Both the position numbers and the translations under genes were made by a program. The notes under the pieces were generated by a model that had not been told where the DNA came from, made no database searches, and saw only the letters and a program-made list of their open reading frames with translations. This document shows, one piece after another, positions 9,958-22,339 of a stretch of 64,000 bases of DNA. Source of the stretch: Micrasema longulum (taxonomy: Eukaryota > Arthropoda > Insecta > Trichoptera > Brachycentridae). Position 1 is the first letter of the stretch. Every line of letters starts with the position of its first letter. Where the stretch lies: contig JAGVSM010003772.1 of the NCBI GenBank assembly GCA_022494885.1, forward strand, positions 1-64,000, read 5' to 3'.

Positions 9958-10641
9958 AATAAGGAAGTGCAGCGCTACGGGACAATGGATATAAAAAAAT
10001 ATTTCTTAATCGCGGTAAAAATTTGAGCATATAATTGTACAGCAAAGTTTTTCTAAAACGTATGAAAAAATTCATACAAATGAACTACTTTGAATGACGT
10101 CACAAGTTCTTCTAAAAAAAACAATGATAGATCGTTGTGATAGATTTCCGGTTTCCGGGAAGCCAACCCACCAATCAGGACAACTCACCGATGAGAACTA
10201 GTGACGTCACGTGCGTAGTACTAAAAAAATAACTTTTTTTTTAAAAATCGTAGCGATGGTAATTTTTTATTTTTTTTTTATTTTGTTTATTAAGAAAAAC
10301 AACAGCAATACAAAGAAATATACACAACATAATAAAAAAAACATAAAATAAAGCCAAATCAGTTTTTCACATAAATACAATTATAAAAATCCAGTTCAGT
10401 TAAATATAATTTATAGAAGTGCATGTGTGCGAGTTTTTTTTTTGTGTGTGAGGATGCGTGTGTAAAAAAGTGGAGTGTGGTTTTGGTAGGTATGTGAATA
10501 TGTGTGTGATTGTATATGGGTGTGAGGGTAGGTTTAAGGACAGGGTAAGTGTGTATTTGATATGAGTAATACGATGCATAACATTAAAATAAAAACATTA
10601 AAATTTGGTCTTAGTTTGATAGTCTATTAACAAACTTCCTT
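9958..10641 (+). mobile_element. MITE family 1 copy split by an insertion
   Basis: The left part (9958 to about 10258) and right end (about 10594-10641, ending ACAAACTTCCTTG) belong to the MITE family. Between them lies about 330 bp with a T-run start and GTGTGTG-rich sequence resembling 37925-38215. That segment looks like an inverted LINE 3' UTR with its poly-A end at 10258. Confidence 0.55.
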
Positions 10642-11014
10642 GTGCAGTGCATAGTGCACTTTTCCATGCAGAATCATGAATCATGCATCCACAGAACATA
10701 TTTATTATTTAGTAGATGGTTGGTAATATTATGTGAATAAAGCACGTCCAACCCTGTGAGACAATGGGAAGAGTGTTAACAAAGCCACTGTCTTCCAGTT
10801 ACCGAACTTTCCAATTGTATCACTTTGCTACAGAAGAAATAATAATTATTGGCAAAAACGACACATTCCACAGCTCGGGGAAAATCGCTAAAATTAATTA
10901 ATTTTGTTACCGTTTGCATATGAAATATTAAAATGGTCTAGTCTGTCACTGTTGCGGCTGCTAAATTACTTTATTTATTTTTAGAATACACATCGGCGTT
11001 CTTATCATAATGGA
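10642..11014. other. Unassigned stretch
   Basis: Nothing recognised apart from short low-complexity runs. Confidence 0.35.
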
Positions 11015-11172
11015 AATAAGGAAGTTCAATTTTACGAGAAATAAGATATAATAAACGTTTTCTTACGCGAGGTAAACATTAGAGTATTTTTAATATTTTA
11101 AGCATTAACTTAGTGGTCAAACATTTTACTAAATGTTATTAAATATTTGCATGTAACCACTTACCGACTTTT
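11015..11172 (+). repeat. MITE family 1 fragment joined to a foldback arm
   Basis: 11015-11100 starts like the MITE (AATAAGGAAGTTCAATTTTA). From 11125 the sequence GTTATTAAATATTTGCATGT... ACCACTTACCGACTTTTT matches the outer arm of the foldback family at 63345. Confidence 0.5.
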
Positions 11173-11378
11173 TTTTTTTTTTTTTTTACATAAACGGCAT
11201 AAATTGCCTTTAACATATATTGAACATAAATATAAAAAAAAAAACATAAATACATAACAAAAAATGATAAAATTGCGTAACTTTAACAATAGTAACAAGT
11301 AGGTAAATACACATTCGCAACCAAAAATATTAAAGAAATAAATACATAAATATGAAAAAGCAAAAAAGGAAAACATTG

Positions 11379-11560
11379 GCGGCCTCCGTGGTGTAGTGGT
11401 CAAGACGCTTGATTCACGCACGGAAGGTTCCGGGTTCGATTGCCGGTGAGAACACAAAAATTAAAATGTGATTTTTCTCAAGCCTGGGTGCTTTGTGATG
11501 TAATTCACCACTGTAATTAGGCCTCCTGGCCTGTTGTGGTGCAAAAAAAATGTAAAAAAA
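11379..11560 (+). repeat. SINE family B copy
   Basis: The tRNA-like head GGCCTCCGTGGTGTAGTGGT and B-box GGTTCCGGGTTCGATT are followed by TTCTCAAGCCTGGGTGC and an A-rich end. Copies are at 9650, 24533 and 33500. The head would pass for a tRNA gene, but the shared tail shows it is a SINE. Confidence 0.65.
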
Positions 11561-11561
11561 C

Positions 11562-11800
11562 ATTATCTATGTATATAAAAGGCAATGTTCGAATGGTTGT
11601 CCTCGATGGAATGGATAACTACCGGGCCGATTTACGTGCGGTTTTCAGATAATTGTACATCTTTGCCGCGAAAAGGTTTATAGCTCATAAAATCTTCAAT
11701 TCGCATCAATTCAAATCGCACAAAAAAGTTAGGAGCGTAAATGTTTTTTTTATCCATCACCAGGGTTGCATTCGCCGAGAATGCGGATAAAAAAAATTGG
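11562..11800 (+). mobile_element. Possible Helitron-like 5' end
   Basis: The text starting TCTATGTATATAAAAGGCAA and continuing GGTTGTCCTCGATGGAATGG... ACTACCGGGCCGATTT resembles the start of insect Helitron or similar repeats that carry TATATAAAA and an ACCGATTT block. This is from memory of that pattern only. Confidence 0.3.
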
Positions 11801-12394
11801 ATGGAGGTTATTTTTTTGTGTATAAAAAAGTTGGTTTATGAATGTTTATAAACCACATTAGTTTTTTATGGATCCCACTCAAATTATGTCATAGAATTAC
11901 TTAAAATTTCTACCCATTTACTTCTTTTTACTGGGTTTTTGGTTATACTAAAATAATATCAACTGATATTCTATAAAATTTTGAAAATCGCATTCCTGAC
12001 TAAAGTGCATCCCTGATCATTTGACATTTGCTAAAAGAATTATTTATTTGAAAATAATTTATTATTTTATGTTTTGGAATCCAAACAAAAATAAGTACTT
12101 GGGTACCTACTTAAATTCAATATTTATTTGAATATCTATTACTTTAAGATTTGGAATTCAATCATAATCAAGTACCTACTTACCTATGAAAAGTTACAAC
12201 CTTAGAGTATATACATTAACCTTCTTTTTTACGTTTATCCGAACGGTTTTTACTAAAGATTCTTAGTCAATTTTTGTAAGTATACTTAATTATGTTTAAT
12301 CTTAAGAAGAAACGCGGTCCGGCCTTTCTTCATACAATCGTATTCACCTATTTTCTTTCTGCATTATGGCACTAAGAAATGTATTTTTAACAAT
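11801..12394. other. Unassigned AT-rich stretch
   Basis: No gene was recognised. It may be the body of the preceding repeat. Confidence 0.35.
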
Positions 12395-12735
12395 AACAAC
12401 AACAAAAAACTATCACGCCGCTCCTCCGTAAGGGTAGGAAGAGAGGATAGAACACCACATCACTTTATCTTTGCATTCAGATCTCGCTTCCTCTACATTA
12501 ATAGATCTTCTCATGCATGCACGCCGATTATTCCAACTTTCACCATGTCCTTTTTCAAGTATTTGTTGGATTTAGTCATGCTATGTCTTTCACGGTCTTC
12601 CTCTATTTCTGCATCCATGAACATTCGCATTGTATATATTTTTAGCCGTTCTTTCGTTGTCCATTCGCTCTACATGTCCAACCTAGCGCAAAGCTCTTTT
12701 TAACACATTGTACCTTTGACGTGTCCCTATATTGT
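12395..12735 (-). mobile_element. LINE C-terminal fragment
   Basis: In reverse, the translation contains ALRWVGHVERMDNERTAKNI, YNANVHG and RNRGRPRKT, then IQQILEKG and SWNNRRACMREDL. This is a widely repeated tail of arthropod non-LTR retrotransposons. It has stops and a truncated front. Confidence 0.65.
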
Positions 12736-13479
12736 TTCGTTTTTCAAAAAAATAGTTTGTTATGGGAACTAGAACCATCTGAACCCGTAAAAAGCACAGT
12801 TTTATCTGCTGTCTTCGGGCGCACGGCGCACGCTATACAAATATAAATATTTTAAAAAACGCAAAACATACCGCTACAGAAAATTTTATTTTGATACTCT
12901 GCCTAAAAAAATAACAAAATCGGTTCAGTTTTGAGGTGTGGAAAACGGTACAGCGAAATGTTGATTTTGTATATTCGAACAAAGGGTCTGACATGCAGTT
13001 GTCTTTTTCGCACATTATCAGGGAGGCATCTGCAAGACAGTAACGGGGAAACAATGTTCGAACACCTATTTATCAAAATTTTCTGTCATCACAATTTATC
13101 TAAACATATAGAAGTTTATATAATATCATTTGTATATATTTGGCAAGAACTCAAATCTAGCAATAGCAAAGCATTGCCAGGTTCAGCTCGTTAAATATAA
13201 AGAAAAGTTTAAGAATTATATTGCGAGAGAAAAAAATAAATCAGACTCGATTTATAACTTTCAAGTCCAGAACCAAATATATCAGCCCTGTCCTCATACT
13301 GATTGCCATATCTGTGGAGCCTAGGGACAGGCGAGTGCATGTGATAGTTGGTCCTAGAACTTGCAGAACAAAAAGGAGATCTGTGGCGGGTATGTCGACC
13401 AGGTACACGGAAACACACCAACTCCAGCAAATCTGGACAGTCGATGAATGAATTGATCACGTTATAAAGTAAAAATATT
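12736..13479. other. Unassigned stretch
   Basis: Several short frames occur on both strands, none recognisable. Confidence 0.35.
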
Positions 13480-14070
13480 TTCTATGTCTACCGGTTTCGA
13501 GACGTACCTGTTTCTTCGTCGGGACACCAATTAAACCGACATGCAAAACCCACTTCACCATAGTTGTGTTGCACAAAATTATAAAACCAACACGACATGC
13601 ATTTTAATAAGCACATGCACTGATTAGGACATGTTTTTTCCCAGTAGTTACAACAGCTCAATTCAGGACATAAATAATATTAACATAAAAAAAAACTCAT
13701 ATTGAAAACAACATAGAAACAAAATAAGTTTAGCACCTTTATAACTAAATATAGCACAATAAATACTCCAAAAACTCTTTCTTACACAAGCAGAAAAAAT
13801 ATATTTAAAAAAACGCTTTTAAAAATAAAGAAAGTGGTGAACATCTACTTAGGGAAATAAGGTCGTTAACATCATATGCCACGCAGATGATGCAGCCATA
13901 GTGATGATGAGAATATTTTTGTGCAACAACTATGGTGAAGATGTATAGTGGGTTTTGCATGTTGGTTTTTAATTGGTGTCCTGACGAAGAGACGGGCACG
14001 TCTCGAAACTGGTAGACATAGAAAAGTCGGTAAGTGCTTATATACAAATATTTAATAGCATTTATTAGGG
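13480..14070. mobile_element. Foldback element carrying a reverse-transcriptase scrap
   Basis: The left arm (TCTATGTCTACCGGTTTCGA..., TCGGGACACCAATTAAACC..., GCAAAACCCACTT) and the right arm (GTGGGTTTTGCATGTTGG..., GGTAGACATAGAAAAGTCGG) are inverse copies. Between them is about 300 bp that near 13870-13905 reads about SYADDAA, the core motif of a LINE reverse transcriptase. The same arms occur twice at 63345-63880. Confidence 0.65.
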
Positions 14071-14074
14071 TATT

Positions 14075-14625
14075 TAATTGTGCGGTGAAGTTTCTCGAAA
14101 ATGTATGAAAAAAATAATCAAAATGAACTATTTTGAATTCCTCGGCCTCATGGTGTGACCTCGTGGTCAGCGAGTTTGCCTGCCATACAAGAGGTCTCGG
14201 GTTCGATTCCCGACACGGTTGATACGAAATATTTATTTGAAAGGGTGTTTTAACACTGAAATATTTGAAGCGGTACAAAACAAAAAAACGATCAAGATAT
14301 GCTGCGATCGGTGTACCAATGAAGTACCCTATGCACCATTAGGTGCGTAAACGGAATTATGATGACGATGATTATGAACTACGTCACAAGTCCTTTCGAA
14401 TCAACCAATGATAGTGTTGTGATCGATTTCCGGTTTCCGGGAAGCCAACTCTCAGGGCAAGACAACTCACCGCCGACAACTAGTTTAGTAATGTCACGGT
14501 GGAGCAATTTAAAAATTACAAATCTTAAAAAAAAATCAAAGTGATATAATATAATACAATACATAAAAATAAAAAAATTTGCCAATAAAAAAATGTAAAA
14601 ACATAACTGAACTTCACCGATATGT
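14075..14625 (+). mobile_element. MITE family 1 copy interrupted by a SINE
   Basis: MITE sequence up to AAATGAACTATTTTGAA (14137) resumes at CTACGTCACAAG (14380) and ends ACTGAACTTCACC. The interruption is the SINE A copy at 14144-14374, so the SINE inserted later. Confidence 0.6.
14144..14374 (+). repeat. SINE family A copy
   Basis: Good head (GGTTCGATTCCCGACACGGT) and tail (CACCATTAGGTGCG...GATGATTATG), nested in a MITE. Confidence 0.65.
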
Positions 14626-14981
14626 AATTTATTTATTTATTTATATATACGCCCAATGGGCATTTTTAAGGACATATTTATACTTACAAAATTACTATAA
14701 AGGAAAGTAGAAAGACACAATGGTATATAGTAGACTTGGTGGGAGTGGAAGCGGGAGAGAGGGTTTATATGTAATTGAATTTGATTCAGTGATCGTTTGA
14801 AAGAAGACAACTTGTTATCAAAGAAATCTAGACTGGAATGTTTGTTGGCAGAATTTAATAAAATATTTTCATCTTGAGTTTGTTATTCTACTAATAATGT
14901 AATTATGAGTAACTACTCTATACATTTTGGTACATTTGTACAGTCGGAGTACAGTCTTTATTTATGTATGATACCTATCGT

Positions 14982-15245
14982 TAGCCTCGTGGTGTAAATG
15001 TCATCGCGTTTGCCTAACATGAGAAAGGTCTCAGGTTCGATTCCCGCCATGGTTAACATGAATTATTTATTTAAAGGGGTTTTTACACACTATAATATTT
15101 AATAGTCCCTGGACTGGCACCTGAAGCGTAAGACTGTTAATCTTACCACCATGTAACAAAAATGATTAAGATACGCCGCGATTGGTGTATCACTGAAGTG
15201 CCCTATGCACCATTAGGTGTGGAAAGGGAATGATAATGATGAAGT
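14982..15245 (+). repeat. SINE family A copy
   Basis: Near-complete: head AGCCTCGTGGTGTAAATGTC, B-box GGTTCGATTCCCGCC, tail GCACCATTAGGTGTGGAAAG then GATAATGATGA. Confidence 0.7.
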
Positions 15246-15599
15246 TAACCTAATATTATTATAAGTAAGTTTGCATCTATAGTCCTTAAAATGTAACATG
15301 ATTAGAATGACAGTTGTCAGAAAAAGTGGCGACGTAACTTTGTAGTAACGTCAAAGGAGTTATTTATATTGACACACAAAAAATCATTTGTATCTGGCGT
15401 GTTAATTTATTTTTTTAATACAATGCTTGAAATCAATATGGATATTGTGGAGATATGTTTTTATATATACTTAACTTTTAAAAAAAGTATAGAAAATTAT
15501 GTCCCTAGTAAAACACGACATATTTTGAATTGATAGTTGTGATATCAAGATTCATGACGATGTCCCATTAAAATTTGAATGGAAAGGAACAAAATTTAT

Positions 15600-15840
15600 A
15601 TAAAACATGAATCTTGACGTATTAGGGGCATGGCCAATGCAATGACCGTTTTTGCTGGAATTCAAAATTACAAAAAATTTTATGCTATTAGCAAAAAAAA
15701 TTTTTACTGGACAGTATTTTATAGACCCTTATTACTTTAAAAATGTTTTAAAAAAACATGATATTCCTCTATTATCCATTTTCTGCCCATCCGGGTAACG
15801 TTTAGCACTCAATAATCTGGATAATTTGAGTTTAACTGTA
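15600..15840. mobile_element. Pogo/Tigger-type MITE fragment
   Basis: The right end AATCTGGATAATTTGAGTTT AACTGTA matches the inverse of the 39925 element's end. The inner sequence (ACGTATTAGGGG...) also matches the interior of that copy in reverse. The left half is missing. Confidence 0.5.
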
Positions 15841-16164
15841 TTTGCATATTTGATTTTAAACAAAACACATACTAAAAAAACAAATATTACAGTTAAATTG
15901 AGTAGTCTCGTGAACTTTGATGCGCAGTTAGTCTAATTTGGTCAACTGTGACATGCGTTACGTTTTCTGAAAACACAAATTGGCAAAATGACTCAATCAA
16001 CTCAATTTTACTCTGGCTACTTGAGATTTATTAAAAATAAATACACCACCTCCATTTACAAGATTTTTATTAAACTTTTCACGTCACAACCAGATACAAA
16101 AAGAATATTAAACTATCTAAACAAACATTAAATAAATAGTGAATAATATATAGCACATACCTAC

Positions 16165-16310
16165 ATTTTTAGGTAGTTATATTGCAGTAAATGTGTTTTA
16201 TCTACTTGGGTATAATAATGATATCCACCTATCGAGCATTGGTCTGTGATTTCCTTCCTCAGAAATGGAATACAAAGGTACTTACTAGTTACAAAGTCCT
16301 CAAACCCAAA
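16165..16310 (+). repeat. Dispersed repeat E
   Basis: Near-identical partner of 1885-2035. Confidence 0.55.
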
Positions 16311-16679
16311 AAACTTTTTTTTTATCTTTTACACTTTGTTGACTTTCAAATCCGTCTCTTTTTAGAAGTAATTACAAAATCCAGTGTCAGTTCCAAAGTA
16401 GTTAAATTCACTGGTCACCGTTTTTCTTTTTTTTCCACCAACGGGTATAGCATAAGGTTACATCAAAAATTATTTATCGAATATCTCGTTAAATATCTGT
16501 ATTTTAAGAACTTAGATTGTTTTATTAACCCTTTTTAATCTTTCTTAATAAATTTGCAAACAGTAGTCTGAAATGCCATTAACAGTTTAATGCAATTTTC
16601 TAGCTAAAAAATTGGTGGAGATCACTGACTTTGCAACTAGTACCCTCATTCGATATATATCACTGATGTATAATATGAG

Positions 16680-17110
16680 GGTTGATTAATACGCTTTACC
16701 TGCTTCGAGTTGACCAGTCGAGCTGATGTTTAAGCATTACGTAGCCTAATATGCCAACGTGTGAAGTACCGAGCGACAAGTTGAAACCGCAACGGTTTAG
16801 TTACAATAGGCTGCTGACCACTGCAAAATGCTCCAGCACACGGGACATAAGTGTCAATAGCTACTATTCACGAAGCTGGCTCGAGCAATAACCACCGACC
16901 ATATTCACCTCATCTAGTCCCCGGACTACCGGCTATTCCCTAAACTCGAGCAACACGTGTGGAAAGAAATGTTTGAATGGCAATGAGATCATGCGCTGTG
17001 TAGACGAGTGGTTGGCAGTGGTCGGACAAATGTTCTACCAGGAAGTTAAAGAAATTTTGGAGCATCGCTGGAAGAAGCAGTTGAAAAATAAGGTGTAAAG
17101 ACTTTTTCTC
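16680..17110 (+). pseudogene. Mariner transposase C-terminal relic
   Basis: Across shifted frames the translation shows STIHEAG-like and HRPYSP motifs, then SPDYRLFPKLEQHVWKEMFE, and later an Arg-rich LEHRWKKQLKN-type end. This is the order seen in the third catalytic block and tail of mariner transposases. There are at least two frameshifts and internal stops. Confidence 0.6.
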
Positions 17111-19083
17111 ATCCACTTAGAAATGAGCCGGGGGTGGAGCATATTAATTAATCCTCGCACGTAAATAGACACGAAATCTCCTTGCTAGCTGCATCTCATA
17201 TTTTGCTAATATTGCGTTGCCCTCGACAATTTGAAATAAAGAGACAGCAAATCTTGATAAACACTAGCAAATATTGATATTAAAAAGATATATTTCCTTA
17301 GCTTATATTAATAGTTACCGTAGGTACGGCAACACCTGTCAGTGTCATTATTATCGTAAATTGGAATGTATCAAAATAAACTAAATATATCTGTTCTGTT
17401 TTTCATGGTTGCAGGGTAATCAAAGATTTTTTAAATATGTGACAGTATTTGTCTGAGTAACGTCACGTGTGATCATGACAAAAGTCCATTGGAAAATAAA
17501 GGCTCAGAAGGCAATTACCTAGGAATTGAAATGTCATTGACTTTGCACTTGTAATGTGTCTATTTAATTTAACATCACTGATACACAGGCATTGTTATGC
17601 AGATTATCACCAGAGATAGAGAACCTTTTTGGAATTTAGAAGTCGAGGCATTTACAGGACTTAAAACCTAAAAACAAATACTACATAGCATATTACTTGT
17701 GATATTTTTTTAATAAATGACTGGCCAAAACTTCCATATTCTCTTTTTTTTAATGTTCTCCATCTCTGTTGAAGTATCTTGTATTCATCAATCATGGTAA
17801 AAATCCCTCGAAGGTTAAATCCAGTACTTCTATACAAAATTTGAACATACTCAAAATATTGTACATAATATTACAAACCACTCGAAAGTTTCCATTCTAC
17901 AAAGCGGAACAGTTGCAGAGTTGTGTAAAAACTATCAAATATTAATAACAAAACTATTTAGAATGAGAATCAACACAGGCAATAAGTATCCTGCAGGCTC
18001 AGGAAGCTAACAATGTATGAGATTTCGTTTCACGAGGTAACAAGATTACAAATATCTAAAAAGTTGGCTTATACTAAGCCAAATATAAATCATAGCAGCG
18101 TTCTGAACTTTACATACAAAAAATAACTTGAATAATCTTTCCATCGTAACTCAGCCAATGTTTTTTAAATTACATTTAATAACCATTATTTAATAAGGCA
18201 ATTTCTACAACTGTTTAGATAAAATGTGAGTATACTTGTGTAAATATTGTAATATGTATTAAAAAAAACCTGAGATTATTAGTACGTCTCTCTTTAAAAT
18301 AGAAAATTGTACAGAGATTGACATAAAACAGCATAAAATCAATGGCAGCAACGTATGCTCAAAACATATTGTTTTAGAACAGCTAATTTAAGTCATTTAA
18401 AAATAGGAAATTTACATTCAATTAAGACACTGATGAGTACATATTTTTTTTTTTTAAATAATTTCTTATTCTTTTATTTGGATACTTCTTACTTCTGGTC
18501 GGTCCCCCCAACGTTGAAGACCACTTGAGAGGAAGCTTCCCTGTCCTGAGCGTGCTCATAAACAATGTATTTTAATATAAAGTTCCTGGCTGAAATGAAT
18601 ATAACTGAAATGAAGGTTGGAGTTCTTTAAAATAAACTCAATAAATTTAAATTTAAAAATGTTGTTTATAGACATAACTGTTTAACAATTCACACGAAGT
18701 TAACTAAGCATTATCATAAATATAAATAAATATTTTTTAAATTATAACAAAGGTAAATTAACACATATTTAATCGACTCGCCTGAAAAAATAATGTTTTT
18801 ATTTGTTTATGTAGCTGCAATCGAAATGACTCATAAAAAGTCTAGAATGCGAATACGAATAACATAAATTCTATGAGTATTTATAATACTACAAATGTTA
18901 ACAAGTTGAGTACTTATTCGTGCGATAGAAGAGATTTAAATATGGTAACTACACTACAAAGTTGTTACCTTAAACAATATTTATGAAGTAAAATTATACC
19001 TAATATTGGTTGAATTTCAAAAAACTATTATGACTTTACTAAGAGAAATTCTGTCCCAAAACTAGAAGTCTACACTAATGTTT
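17111..19083. other. Unassigned AT-rich stretch, about 2 kb
   Basis: No gene, SINE or LINE tail was recognised. It is downstream of the APMAP stop in transcription terms, but nearly 5 kb away. Confidence 0.35.
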
Positions 19084-19441
19084 TACAGTAGAATCTTGTT
19101 AATCCGAATGTTAATTCAGTACAAAGAAGCAAGTAGTAATTTGGTACAAAAAGCATCATGCAATCTGCGGGATTTTGCAGAAAAAGAAAAATGCATGTTA
19201 TCGTTGACACACAAGAAAATGAATGATTTGAAAAATTTACTGCTCTTAGTTTCTAAACTATCAATAAATATTACCATAGATACATTTTAATGATAGAATG
19301 TCCAACACTGTATCCTTCTGGAAGAAGCTTCCGGAAGGACAGCCCTAGGTGAACGGCTCCTGCCAGCAGGACTCATTTTATGCGATTTGTGGTCTGAACC
19401 ATCACTTCACAATTAATTCGGATTAATGAGGCTCTACTATA
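19084..19441. mobile_element. Pogo/Tigger-type MITE
   Basis: The left end TACAGTAGAATCTTGTTAAT and the right end inverse (CGGATTAATGAGGCTCTACT ATA) are inverted partners carrying the ATCCGAAT motif typical of pogo/Tigger-like ends, with TA at each side. No transposase is present. Confidence 0.6.
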
Positions 19442-19636
19442 TCAGAAAAAAATGCATACAGTGGAAAAAATACTAGGTCACTTATTTTTATTACTCGAAG
19501 ACGATAGTGTTGGAATTATATGACCTACATTTGTGATGAGGTAAAAACCTTAAAAATGTTCCAATATTACATAAAATGCTTATCAAATCGTAACAATATT
19601 TTTTTAACAAAGTAGAAATGCAATATTCTTACATGG

Positions 19637-20060
19637 AATATTAGGTAAAAAGTTACCAATAAATTATTTTAAACAACAAACAGGTAGAAACTCCCCCCAT
19701 TCGAATATTAGATCTACCACTTAAACTTAATGACAATGTGATGATGATGCAGTTAACAAATCGTCTCACCATTTTATTTTGATTAAATGTAAAGTTTTGT
19801 TGCACAAATCAAACACAATAGATGCTCAAATTTAGGAATCTCAGAAAAGAAGGTAAAAAGTTACCAATAAATTATTTTAAACAACAAACAGGTAGAAATT
19901 CCCCCCATTCGAATATTAGATCTACCACTTAAACTTAATGACAATGTGATGATGATGCAGTTAACAAATCTTCTCATCATTTTATTTTGAGTATTATGTA
20001 AGATTTCGTTGCACAAATCGAACACAGTAGCCTCTAATTTAGAAATCTCAGAAAAGAAGA
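19637..20060. repeat. Tandem duplication, about 210-bp unit
   Basis: GGTAAAAAGTTACCAATAAA begins at about 19645 and again at about 19852, and the two units stay nearly identical to AATCTCAGAAAAGAAG. The differences are single bases only. Confidence 0.8.
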
Positions 20061-21697
20061 TAAAAATGAGGAGTCGAAATACTTCTTAACTTTTAAAAGA
20101 TAAAATGGAAACATTAAAAAAACAATCACAGTCGAAAAAATGGAATTATAAACAGAAAGGAAAAACTTAAGCAAATACGCCTCATAAAAAATATGAATAC
20201 ATATTTTAATCATACATAAAAGTAACATGTAAAACAAAAATACACTCTGAAAAAGATATTGCCTACATCGTGACCCAATGCCGAAGAAGCAAATCTGCAA
20301 TTCACACAGTTTTGAGTTGAATATACACTACTGTATGCAAATATTCTATAGAATGATGATTATTTATGTGGCAAAACTATTTGAGAATATAATATGATAA
20401 TATATACACGCTGTGCATATGCATACTTAAATTAATAGCCAGGTGACAGAATAATTAGCACAGTGAATTTGTAATGAATTCACAACAGCAGTGTCAACTG
20501 GTAAATTTAAAGAAATGCCAACCAAAATGACAATCAAATTCAAAAGTTACTATAATTCAATGCCAATGGTAGGATGACATTAATTGGTGTTTTGGATAGC
20601 AATCAAGACTGCCTGCAAATATTTTAATGTGGTTTGAAATATTTCGATTTTTAGTTAGCAAATTAGCATTTCACGTGCTAAGCTAATAGCATTTTACGCA
20701 TGTTAATCAGGTTAATTATAATTATCAATATTTCATTACAGAAATAAATCTCTTTATCGCACACGGTCTGGTCCGCTGAGTTTTAAAGGGTTAATTTAAA
20801 TATTAAAATCGAAGTTCACTCCAATTTGCGCAATATGCTATTTTTAGAAATCAGGAATATTATATTGAAATATTTAGAGAGGATTTTTACGATTCTAATC
20901 AATATTTGAAAAACTGATTTTCATTAGTAATTTTATAGTTTCAAAAGAGCACATAAAAAATGGCTAGCAGTTGGTATTAACAAACATTGTGTACAACTCA
21001 AGCGAAATAAAGTAATACGTGCCGTTTGTCCCATAGGGCGCGAAACGTCTCGTTTTTTCTCATTCTCATTGTAGTCAGACAAAATGTAGCTATGTTTTAC
21101 ATAGATATAACATTTTATTTTCCTTTACGTAAAATTATTATCTATCGGTGATGATGAAATATGTGGTAAAAATATACAAATTGTTACAAAATTAATAATA
21201 AACCAGTGATGGAAAATTTCTATATCATAAATGAGGTGCTGAAAAGTAATTTTTCAATCCTCCATTAAGAAATCATCGAGATACAATAATTCTAATAGAT
21301 CTGCGAAAAATTTATAGATCTACATTCTGTGTGTCGTTTGCACTTTCCAGAAGTTTTGGATCACAATGCAGTGTCCATCATCTGGGTATGTCTTGATAAG
21401 GAAGAATGGTAAACTGCTGACAGAGGGTCAGAGAAAAAATTAGAGAGAGATTTTAATCATTCTGATCCATTAATAATCGATAAATGCTCTTGAAAATCAG
21501 AAATGTTGACAATGCTCGTGAGAAGCCTCTTTCAAAATTATAATTTTTATCAAAACACATTTTTCTAAAGGATTATATTTAGCTGGAGCATCAAGATATT
21601 TTGAGCTTTGAAGTAAATATAATTCATGTATAAAATTTATATTTGAAGCACTTGCTTTGTGATATTCATTATAATTCAAATAAAACAACCTTGTTTT
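20061..21697. other. Unassigned AT-rich stretch, about 1.6 kb
   Basis: No recognisable gene or repeat. Confidence 0.35.
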
Positions 21698-21898
21698 AAG
21701 CAATTATTTTTTATTTTTTACCGACCGGTTTCGAAGCTACACAAGCTTTCTTATTAAAGTATGCTTTACTGTTTTTAAATGATTAAAGAGTTTTTGCTAA
21801 ATTTATAACAATATTAAAATTAATAAAGTATGCCTTGATAAGGAGGCTCGTGTTCGAAACTTTGAAACCAGTAGGCAAAAAATAAATTGTTAAAAACA
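21698..21898. mobile_element. Small foldback element with CCGGTTTCGA-type arms
   Basis: AATTATTTTTTATTTTTTAC CGACCGGTTTCGAAGC on the left pairs imperfectly with TTTGAAACCAGTAGGC AAAAAATAAATTGTT on the right. Confidence 0.45.
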
Positions 21899-21976
21899 AA
21901 ATAGTTTTATTTTAATTTTATGAATTTTGAAAAAGAGATCTCTCTTTCTTTGGCACAAAAAAGATGTAAATTGTAT

Positions 21977-21982
21977 TTTATT
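21977..21982 (-). terminator. Candidate APMAP polyadenylation signal
   Basis: AATAAA on the minus strand, about 360 nt past the APMAP stop codon. Other copies occur further on, so this is the nearest plausible site and not a proven one. Confidence 0.3.
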
Positions 21983-22339
21983 GCACATTATTTATGCATA
22001 AATATTCTGGAGATCAGAATAAATCCAATCAGTACGTAAACGTTGACACAATTAAAAACATATTTAAGCTGCCCACTGCACCTTACTTACAAAATATCCT
22101 CACGTTTGCTTTTACGGAAAATAAACTTAAACATGATTATGGTGAGTAGAAAAGTTTGTGTTATCATATTGATGCAAACATAAAGATATTTCTCGGGACG
22201 ACTCTGTACACTAATTCCACATTAGCTTGCCTTTCTAAGCTGCCGGTCAGGAGACCGAGTTAGTAAAATGACAGGGGTGATGATTATGACGATGTGATAA
22301 CTGTCCCTCCTGATTAGAATCAGTGTGACAGTATTACCA

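Noticed and set aside
12931..13460. Overlapping short frames on both strands
   Set aside because: None has a recognisable motif or splice context.
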